Assembly (NCBI GenBank): GCA_903859075.1
Contig: CAIOLF010000071.1
Location: forward strand, 1-9,344
Reading direction: 5' to 3'
Length of the DNA: 9,344 nucleotides
Source: Candidatus Buchananbacteria bacterium
GTDB lineage: Bacteria; Patescibacteriota; Patescibacteriia; 2-01-FULL-39-33
The notes beneath the pieces are model-generated. The model ran no database searches, had not been told where the DNA came from, and saw only the letters and a list, made by a program, of their open reading frames with translations. A program made the translations under genes and the position numbers. Within the stretch, counting starts at the first letter, position 1. Each line of letters starts with the position of its first letter. This document shows, piece by piece, positions 1-5,693 of the stretch.

Positions 1-978
1 ATAACCGGCATCATTGTACCATTGGGAAATAGAGTCTGTGGCGAAGTTGGCCACGGTCAGATTGGTGGAGGTGGTGAGATAAAGAGAAGCGGCGGAGGTA
101 GTGGTAAGGTAAGAAGCGGAGGCCACGGTCCAAATAGGATCGGTTTCAACAATAAGCGGGCTGGTAGTCGCTTCCCAGGCACCGCCATTGATATAAGCAA
201 AGCCGGTTGAGGCAGAGGTGTCTAATCCTGTACCGCCATAAGCCGGGGCGATAATGCCGCCCTGCCAAGTACCGGTAGTCACCGTACCCAAATTGACATT
301 GGTAGTTACTAAATTGGTCACCGTCATAGTGGCAAAATTGGCATCACCTAGTACTGTAAGATTGCCGACGGCATAAATATCGCCGGTCGTAGTCACTCCG
401 GCAACCGTCAGCCCGGCATTGCCATCAAGCACTGGGATAGTATTGGAAACCGCCGTGGTCGAAGCGTTAAATCCATCTAATGTATCGGAATTAAAAGCAT
501 AAGGTGAAGCCGTAAGGCGCTTGCGTGGAGTAAACATTTGATCAAAACTGCCATCGCCATCCGAGTCAAATTCCACCTGAAGATAGACGCTGTCGCTGGC
601 AAAGACCGAGGCCGGAATATCAACATAATCGCCTAATGCCGCTGAAAATATGCCCAAAGTCACCGCAACTTGGGCTGTGGAGGAGGCCGCGGACCGGGAC
701 TCTTCCCAAAGATTGGCACCGCCGGAAGACGCGTCCCACAAAGAAAATCGGAAATTATAATTGCCATTGGCAATGGCCGCGCCGGTTGAACTGGCGAGCT
801 TACCCTGGTAATTGATTTGGCGATTAATTCCCGAGGCCGCTTGCGCCAGTGGCGAAAGCGAACCGGCAAGAAGCCAAGCGCCAATTGCCAGAAGCGGCAA
901 TAGGGCCACAGCTCCCAGGAGGAACGACCTTTGGAAGCGACGCTTCCGGGAAAGATTTTTTGATGTCTGCGGTGACAT
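1..978 (-). CDS. Secreted fibre/adhesin-like surface protein, N-terminal 326 residues (C-terminus outside window)
   Basis: The frame is open from an ATG at 978 to the window edge, so the protein is partial. Residues 1-47 look like a Sec signal peptide: a basic n-region (SRKRRFQR, 10-17), a hydrophobic stretch (about 19-41), and a likely cleavage site after AQA at 45-47. The mature part begins with a domain running from INYQGKL (55-61) through NYNFRFSLWD to RLTASPYAF (154-162) and TLDG (166-169). A domain like this is found at the N-terminus of many large secreted bacterial proteins, often in CPR genomes. D138-x-D-x-D-G-x-x-D146 resembles a calcium-binding loop. From about 187 the sequence is Thr/Val/Asn-rich and fibre-like, with GTWQGG (236-241), YGGTG (247-251), YLTT repeated at 290 and 300, and SQWYNDAGY at the edge, a phrase typical of phage tail fibres and related surface fibres. 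The role is probably attachment or cell surface, which is inference. The ATG has no Shine-Dalgarno, and a stop codon lies just upstream in frame. The gene starts 30 bases after the MerR-like gene and may share its transcript. Confidence 0.85.
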   Translation of the reverse strand, partial: MSPQTSKNLSRKRRFQRSFLLGAVALLPLLAIGAWLLAGSLSPLAQAASGINRQINYQGKLASSTGAAIANGNYNFRFSLWDASSGGANLWEESRSAASSTAQVAVTLGIFSAALGDYVDIPASVFASDSVYLQVEFDSDGDGSFDQMFTPRKRLTASPYAFNSDTLDGFNASTTAVSNTIPVLDGNAGLTVAGVTTTGDIYAVGNLTVLGDANFATMTVTNLVTTNVNLGTVTTGTWQGGIIAPAYGGTGLDTSASTGFAYINGGAWEATTSPLIVETDPIWTVASASYLTTTSAASLYLTTSTNLTVANFATDSISQWYNDAGY

Positions 979-1008
979 ATTTTTAAATTATTGTTAATTA
1001 AATTTAAA

Positions 1009-1314
1009 TTATTTTAAATGATTTTTGATTTCATCGAGACGCAAACGCTTTTCCTTTTGCAATTCCTGAATTTTATGAATGGTGCTCAAGGCATTGTCAC
1101 GATTATAAAGCCGATAACCGCCGCGCGTTTCATCATCAAATTTCAGCAGTCCTTCGCGGGTATAATAATTTATCGTAGATGACAAAACACCGGCTAATTT
1201 GGCCAGTTCTCCGATGCGGATTAGCTTTTTCGCGGACGCAGAAACAGTGGCTTTTCCCGCCACCTTATCGGCTCCTATACCGAGCCGGAGAAAGTTAGTA
1301 GTAAAATAACTCAT
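1009..1314 (-). CDS. Minimal MerR-family DNA-binding regulator
   Basis: This 101-residue protein is probably a transcription regulator. Residues 31-70 match the MerR N-terminal winged helix-turn-helix: LIRIGELAKLAGV (31-43), then STINYYTREGLL (46-57), with the wing GGYRLY (65-70), followed by a charged helix (about 75-100). The usual MerR dimerisation coil and effector domain are essentially missing, since the family is commonly 120 residues or longer; no metal-binding cysteines are present. It may resemble the short MerR-like or excisionase-type proteins. The start is uncertain. The ATG at 1314 has a purine-rich GGAAGG only 3 bases before it, whereas the GTG at codon 18 (1261-1263) is preceded by AGGAG at an ideal 8 bases and would give an 84-residue protein still containing the whole domain. 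The gene has its own strong promoter and lies directly before the surface-protein gene, so self-control and control of that gene are reasonable guesses. The ligand and target are unknown. Confidence 0.82.
   Translation of the reverse strand: MSYFTTNFLRLGIGADKVAGKATVSASAKKLIRIGELAKLAGVLSSTINYYTREGLLKFDDETRGGYRLYNRDNALSTIHKIQELQKEKRLRLDEIKNHLK
1272..1276 (-). promoter_or_regulatory. Shine-Dalgarno AGGAG favouring the GTG start of the MerR-like gene
   Basis: AGGAG on the minus strand ends 8 bases before the in-frame GTG at 1261-1263. It is the best ribosome-binding site in this gene and competes with the weaker, tightly spaced GGAAGG in front of the ATG at 1314. It suggests the true protein may start at codon 18, leaving out a 17-residue leader that is not part of the MerR domain. 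Confidence 0.45.
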
Positions 1315-1330
1315 TTACCTTCCAAAATTA

Positions 1331-1360
1331 ATGCTTGATTAAAAGCATAAAGTGATACTT
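1331..1360 (-). promoter_or_regulatory. Two adjacent inverted repeats in the leader of the MerR-like gene (candidate operator)
   Basis: Two perfect dyads sit side by side between the promoter and the start codon. ATGCTT (1331-1336) and AAGCAT (1343-1348) flank a 6-base spacer, and AAGTGATACTT (1350-1360) has 4-base arms around GAT. They would fall at roughly +4 to +34 of the transcript from the promoter at 1371-1400. They could be operator sites for the encoded regulator or a small mRNA hairpin. MerR proteins classically bind between the -35 and -10, so a downstream position would act by blocking transcription. Confidence 0.4.
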
Positions 1361-1370
1361 AATCGTTTCT

Positions 1371-1400
1371 ATTATACCATTTTTATTAAATCCTTTCCAA
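1371..1400 (-). promoter_or_regulatory. Extended -10 sigma70-type promoter for the MerR-like gene
   Basis: On the minus strand a perfect TATAAT (1371-1376) is preceded by TGG, making an extended -10. A weaker -35, TTGGAA (1395-1400, 4 of 6 consensus), lies 18 bases upstream. Transcription would start near 1364, giving a leader of about 50 bases to the ATG. A DnaA-box word lies immediately upstream (1407-1415). Confidence 0.7.
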
Positions 1401-1406
1401 TAGATG

Positions 1407-1415
1407 TTATCCACA
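1407..1415 (+). promoter_or_regulatory. Perfect DnaA-box word TTATCCACA
   Basis: The nine bases equal the high-affinity DnaA box. The site is intergenic, 6 bases upstream of the -35 of the MerR-like gene promoter, a position from which a bound protein could activate or hinder polymerase. It may also be chance, since a single nine-base word is weak evidence. No dnaA, dnaN or rpmH is visible, so this is not shown to be an origin. Confidence 0.4.
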
Positions 1416-1420
1416 AGTAT

Positions 1421-1589
1421 GAAGCGTGAAGTATGAAGCATTAATTAAGAATTAAGAATCATGAATTATAAAAATTAAATAATAAAAGGCAAAGCATAAA
1501 CCATGAAGTATTGATTAGAAATTAAAAATCAAAAAATAACAAAGCGTAAAGTATAAAGCATGAGTTAGTGATTGAAATAAGGCATTAGG
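1421..1589 (+). repeat. Degenerate 7-base tandem repeat array (GAAGYAT-like units)
   Basis: The plus strand reads as consecutive 7-base words. Sixteen units stay in phase from 1421 to 1532, one 8-base unit follows (1533-1540), then about seven more to 1589. Typical units are GAAGTAT (1428 and 1505), AAAGCAT (1491 and 1555) and GAATTAT (1463). Triplets of units recur at 1421, 1491 and 1541. The first and third triplets differ only at position 1 of each unit (G versus A). The array contains many stops and no coding signature, and it lies after the rpoC terminator and before the next promoter, so it is probably untranscribed. It is not CRISPR-like: units are far too short and no spacers are present. 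Confidence 0.65.
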
Positions 1590-1605
1590 TTATAGTGAGT
1601 TAAAT

Positions 1606-1633
1606 TTCTTAATTCTTAATTCATAATTATTAA
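1606..1633 (-). repeat. Opposed 7-base repeat block (TTMTTAA-like units)
   Basis: Four exact 7-base units run from 1606: TTCTTAA at 1606 and again at 1613, TTCATAA at 1620, TTATTAA at 1627. Read on the minus strand they match words of the larger array, and the 16-base block 1606-1621 is the perfect reverse complement of 1443-1458. The pair could form a cruciform with a loop of about 150 bases. The block abuts the T-rich tail of the rpoC terminator. Confidence 0.65.
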
Positions 1634-1641
1634 TTAAAAGA

Positions 1642-1666
1642 ACCACTCCCCTGCTTAGGGAGTGGT
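1642..1666 (-). terminator. Rho-independent terminator of the rpoBC operon
   Basis: A perfect 9-bp stem, ACCACTCCC (1642-1650) with GGGAGTGGT (1658-1666), closes a 7-base loop. On the minus strand the stem is followed by TCTTTTAATT, a short T-rich tract. It begins 32 bases after the rpoC stop codon, the expected place for the end of the operon transcript. Confidence 0.88.
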
Positions 1667-1698
1667 CCTCTTGAGATATTGCCTAAATTAAAACAAAA

Positions 1699-4600
1699 TT
1701 ATAACTTCTTACCAAACCCGGTGCCGGCCGGAATAATACGGCCGATGATAATATTTTCCTTCAGTCCTGATAAATCATCGGTTTTTCCGGTAATAGCGGC
1801 ATTAATAAGGACTTTGGCTGTTTCTTGGAAGGAAGCGGCGGCCAGCCAGCTGCGAGTGGCTAGAGAAACCTTGGTGATGCCCAGCATCAAGCGCTCAAAT
1901 TGTATCAATTTTTTGCTATTTTTAGCCAATTCATCATTGGCAGCCATAACATTAATGTATTCCATGACCTCACCGGGCATAAAGTCGCTATCCCCGGCAT
2001 CTTGGACATAAACCTTAGAGAACATCTGGCGGATAATCGTTTCCACGTGCTTATCATTAAGCTTTTGGCCTTGGGAAGAATAAATATGCTGAATTTCGCG
2101 CAGAATGTAGCGTTCGGTGAACTCTTTGCCTTTTAATTTGTAAATTTGCTGCAAATCCAAACTGCCTTCAGTCAGCTGATCCCCGATTTCCACCCTATCG
2201 CCGTCCTTTATAAATAAAGATTTTGCCGATGGCACCAAAAATTCCTTAACCGCCAATTCTTTGCCGATTATCAGAATATCTTTTTTGCCTAATTTTACCT
2301 TTCCATCTATGGGTGAAGTGGCCGTAGTCTCGCCATTGGTAAATAATACTTGGCCGGCTTTTACCAAATCACCGTCTTTTACTTCAAGATTGGCTTTATT
2401 GCTGATCAAAGAGATTTTTTTCTCGGCGGCATCTTCATAACTGATCTGCAAGACCCTTTCCTTGCCGCTGGTCTTTAAAATTGTCTTGCCATCGGCACTG
2501 GTAATTTCCCGGGCGCCTTCTTTAATATGGGCGACTCCGGCCACATCGCTGACAATGGCCTTATTTTTTGGAGCACGGCATTCAAAAATTTCTTCCACGC
2601 GCGGCAATCCTTGGGTGATATCGCCTTCGGATGCCACTCCGCCGGTATGGAAAGTTCTCATGGTGAGCTGGGTGCCCGGTTCGCCGACGCTCTGAGCGGC
2701 CATAATGCCGACCGCCGTGCCAAGCGCAACCGGCTTATTGTAAGCTAAATCATAACCATAACATTTTTTGCAGACGCCGCGAATATTTTTGCAGGTCAAA
2801 ATAGAACGTACATGCACTTCTTCGAGTTCTAAGGCGCTGATGGCATCAAGTTCCCGCTCCGTGACTAAGTCGCCGGTTTTCAGCCACTTCTTATTAGTCT
2901 TGGGATCGGCAATATCCTGAGCCAAATAACGCCCCACAATGCGGGAAATCATAGACTCGCCCATGATATCGCTTTCTTTCTTGGTGATAGCGATGCCTTC
3001 TCTGTCGCCGCAATCTTCGCTGTTAATGACAACATCTTGAGCCACATCAACCAAACGGCGGGTCAAGTAACCGGCCGAGGAAGTGCGCAGAGCCGTATCA
3101 GTCAATCCTTTTCTGGCGCCGTGAGTGGAAATAAAAAATTCCAAGACATTGAAACCGTCCTTGAAATTGCCTTTGACCGGCAATTCAATAACCTCGTAAG
3201 CCGGGTTGACCACCGGGCCTTTCATGCCGATCATCTGCCCCAGCTGTCCCCAAGAGCCGCGGGCCTGGGAATCAATCATCGCCAAAATACTATTGCCTTC
3301 CTTCAGCACTTTCTTAACTTTTTCCAAAATCTGCGTATTGACTTTGAGCCAAAGCTCGATGATTTTTTCATGGCGTTCATCGGCGGTAAGCAGTCCCATC
3401 TGATATTGCTGGTCAATGTTGTCAACTTCCTTATTGCCGGCAGCGATAAGTTCCTTGCGCTCCGGCACCTCGGCCAAATCATCCATGCCCAGCGACTGGG
3501 CGGAATAAGTCAAATATTTGAAGCCTAAATTTTTGAAGCGATCAAGAGCGTGAACGGTCTCCTCCGGTCCGAATTTATACAGGATGTCCTGAAGAATCTT
3601 GCCCAGCTGCTTCTTGCCGACGCGTTCATTGACAAATTGATAATCCGGCGGCAACACTTGATTAAACAGTATGCGGCCAAGGCAAGTTTCAAGAATTTCC
3701 GCTTTGTCGCTGGACTTCTTGGCGAATAGAATTTTTATTTTATCCTGCAAGGTGATTATTTTCTGATCATAGGCCAAAATCGCCTCGCCGACCGAGGAAT
3801 AGGCGTGGACATTTTCATTATCATTCTGGGTGGTCAAATAATAGCAGCCCCAGACGATATCCTGTTGCGGCGTAATAATCGGCTGGCCGTTAGCCGGCTT
3901 GAGCAGATTTTTTGAAGACAGCATGATATTGGCCGCCTCCCAGTTGGCCTCTTCCGTGAGCGGCACGTGGACCGCCATTTGGTCGCCGTCAAAGTCGGCG
4001 TTAAACGCCGAGCAGACGAGCGGATGGATTTGAATGGCCAAACCTTCGATCAGCACCGGCTTGAAAGCCTGGATGCCGAGGCGATGCAGCGTCGGAGCGC
4101 GATTTAAGAAAACATGGGCGCCGGAAACGACTTCTTCTAAAATATCCCAGACATCCTCGTGGCCGCCTTCAATATAGCGGTTGGCGCTGCGGATATTGTG
4201 GACCGTGCCGCGCTGGATTAACTTAGAAATGATAAAAGGCTTGAATAATTCCAAAGCCATGACCTTCGGAATGCCGCACTGGTCCAAACGCATGGTCGGA
4301 CCGACGACGATGACGCTGCGGCCGGAGTAGTCAATTCTTTTGCCCAGTAAGTTCTGGCGGAAACGTCCCTGCTTGCCTTTGAGAATATCAGCCAAAGACT
4401 TGAGCATTCTCTTTTGGCCGGTGGACGCCACCACGGTCTTGCCGTGGCGCGCGTTATTGTCAATCAAAGAGTCCACTGCTTCCTGCAACATTCTTTTCTC
4501 ATTGCGGACAATGACTTCCGGAGCATTGAGTTCCAACAATTGCTTCAGGCGGTTATTGCGATTAATGACCCGGCGATACAGGTCATTAAGATCGGAGGTG

Positions 4601-5571
4601 GCAAAACGTCCGCCATCAAGCGGCACCATCGGCCGCAGATCCGGAGGAATGACCGGAACAACCGTCATAATCATCCATTCCGGGCGGAGCTTATTCTTAA
4701 GCAAATTATTAAAAAACTTGGCGCGTCTTATCAGGCGGTCTTTTTTAACACTGGTGGAAATCTCTATTTGTTCGTTGAGTCCGGCAACAGTCTCTGCCAT
4801 ATTTATCCGCGACAATAATTCACGGACCGCTTCCGCGCCGATGCTGGCTTCAAAGATATGCCCGTACTTGAGCGATAACTCATGAAAGACATACTCGCTG
4901 ATAATCTTGAGCGGCTTGATTTCTTTAAGCTCGGTTTCCGCCAAAGCCATGGTGGCTTCCAACTCTTTTAATTTTTCGTCCTTCTGCTTGGCTAAATTCT
5001 CCGCCGCTTCCGACAGCCCCGCTTCCGCCACGCCGCCCTTCAGCTGCTCGGCCTTCCTCTCAAATTCGCTCTCAATCTGCTTGCGGAATTGCTTATACTC
5101 GGCGCGCAGCTGGGCATAGGTCTCATTCTTCAGCTCTTCATTGACATTGGTAATGATAAAATCGGCAAAATAAATTACCCGCTCCAGACTCTGAATAGAC
5201 ATGTCCAGCGCCAAGCCGATCTTTGAGGGGACGCCGCGCAAAAACCAGATATGCGAAACCGGCGCCGCCAAGTCGATATGGCCCATGCGCTCGCGGCGGA
5301 CGATCGAACGGGTGACTTCCACGCCGCACTTGTCGCAGACAATGCCCTTGTAGCGAATTTTCTTGTATTTGCCGCAATAGCACTCCCAATCTTTGATCGG
5401 TCCGAAAATCTTTTCACAAAATAAGCCGTCCTTTTCCGGTTTTTGGGTGCGGTAATTGATGGTTTCCGGACGGGTCACTTCGCCATGAGACCACTTATGG
5501 ATATCATCCGGCGAAGCCATTCTCAGACGGATGGCATTGAAAGTTAAATTCTGGCTTTTTTCCTCATACAT
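1699..5571 (-). CDS. rpoC: DNA-directed RNA polymerase subunit beta'
   Basis: This 1290-residue protein is the beta' subunit of RNA polymerase and carries the catalytic magnesium site. The N-terminal zinc site is C64-x-C66 with C79-x-x-C82. The double-psi barrel motif NADFDGD is at 524-530, with D526, D528 and D530 as metal ligands. The bridge-helix region lies at about 801-845 (GNFKDGFNVL, STHGARKGLTDTALRT, GYLTRRLVDVAQ). The second zinc site is C854, C927, C934 and C937. The trigger loop includes MRTFHTGG (971-978; H975 is the conserved histidine) and lacks the large insert found there in E. coli. A charged coiled-coil-like stretch at about 150-220 explains part of the extra length over the roughly 1200 residues of many Gram-positives. 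The C-terminus is complete. The ATG at 5571 gives the usual lead-in before MASPDDIHKWSHGE, though no good Shine-Dalgarno is visible. It follows rpoB by 122 bases, no independent promoter is evident, and it ends before a terminator. Confidence 0.99.
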   Translation of the reverse strand: MYEEKSQNLTFNAIRLRMASPDDIHKWSHGEVTRPETINYRTQKPEKDGLFCEKIFGPIKDWECYCGKYKKIRYKGIVCDKCGVEVTRSIVRRERMGHIDLAAPVSHIWFLRGVPSKIGLALDMSIQSLERVIYFADFIITNVNEELKNETYAQLRAEYKQFRKQIESEFERKAEQLKGGVAEAGLSEAAENLAKQKDEKLKELEATMALAETELKEIKPLKIISEYVFHELSLKYGHIFEASIGAEAVRELLSRINMAETVAGLNEQIEISTSVKKDRLIRRAKFFNNLLKNKLRPEWMIMTVVPVIPPDLRPMVPLDGGRFATSDLNDLYRRVINRNNRLKQLLELNAPEVIVRNEKRMLQEAVDSLIDNNARHGKTVVASTGQKRMLKSLADILKGKQGRFRQNLLGKRIDYSGRSVIVVGPTMRLDQCGIPKVMALELFKPFIISKLIQRGTVHNIRSANRYIEGGHEDVWDILEEVVSGAHVFLNRAPTLHRLGIQAFKPVLIEGLAIQIHPLVCSAFNADFDGDQMAVHVPLTEEANWEAANIMLSSKNLLKPANGQPIITPQQDIVWGCYYLTTQNDNENVHAYSSVGEAILAYDQKIITLQDKIKILFAKKSSDKAEILETCLGRILFNQVLPPDYQFVNERVGKKQLGKILQDILYKFGPEETVHALDRFKNLGFKYLTYSAQSLGMDDLAEVPERKELIAAGNKEVDNIDQQYQMGLLTADERHEKIIELWLKVNTQILEKVKKVLKEGNSILAMIDSQARGSWGQLGQMIGMKGPVVNPAYEVIELPVKGNFKDGFNVLEFFISTHGARKGLTDTALRTSSAGYLTRRLVDVAQDVVINSEDCGDREGIAITKKESDIMGESMISRIVGRYLAQDIADPKTNKKWLKTGDLVTERELDAISALELEEVHVRSILTCKNIRGVCKKCYGYDLAYNKPVALGTAVGIMAAQSVGEPGTQLTMRTFHTGGVASEGDITQGLPRVEEIFECRAPKNKAIVSDVAGVAHIKEGAREITSADGKTILKTSGKERVLQISYEDAAEKKISLISNKANLEVKDGDLVKAGQVLFTNGETTATSPIDGKVKLGKKDILIIGKELAVKEFLVPSAKSLFIKDGDRVEIGDQLTEGSLDLQQIYKLKGKEFTERYILREIQHIYSSQGQKLNDKHVETIIRQMFSKVYVQDAGDSDFMPGEVMEYINVMAANDELAKNSKKLIQFERLMLGITKVSLATRSWLAAASFQETAKVLINAAITGKTDDLSGLKENIIIGRIIPAGTGFGKKL

Positions 5572-5600
5572 ATATTAGCTTTAAAATTCTGGGGGCATTT

Positions 5601-5687
5601 ACCACGAATTTACGAACCAATTACGAATATACGAATTTATGAAATTTAATTATTTGTATATTTGCGTATTATTCGCACATTCGTGGT
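5601..5687. repeat. Imperfect inverted repeat of ACGAA words in the rpoB-rpoC spacer
   Basis: The outer arms are perfect: ACCACGAAT (5601-5609) with ATTCGTGGT (5679-5687). Pairing continues imperfectly inwards for roughly 35 bases per arm. The left arm carries ACGAA at 5604, 5612, 5623 and 5631 (steps of 8, 11 and 8); the right arm carries TTCG at 5672 and 5680. In the operon transcript it would fold as a long AU-rich hairpin between the two cistrons. No T-tract follows on the minus strand, so it is not a normal terminator. It may be an RNA-processing or stability element, or a mobile or spreading spacer repeat; the sequence does not decide. Confidence 0.7.
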
Positions 5688-5693
5688 CTAAAA

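Noticed and set aside
22..210. Plus-strand open frame inside the surface-protein region
   Set aside because: It lies opposite a coherent minus-strand secreted protein whose reading frame carries a signal peptide and family motifs; the plus-strand product is Gly/Arg low complexity.
1421..1589. CRISPR array
   Set aside because: Units are 7 bases with no spacers and no cas genes.
1315..1698. Replication origin in the AT-rich spacer with a DnaA-box word and repeats
   Set aside because: Only one complete box is present, genes on both sides run the same way, and no dnaA, dnaN or rpmH is nearby.
5139..5417. Extra minus-strand frames overlapping rpoC and rpoB (for example 5138-5389, 4218-4463, 6560-6805)
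   Set aside because: They are out-of-frame shadows of the conserved polymerase genes, with no domain signature or ribosome site of their own.
5601..5687. Rho-independent terminator between rpoB and rpoC
   Set aside because: The stem is AU-rich and imperfect and is not followed by a T-tract on the transcribed strand.
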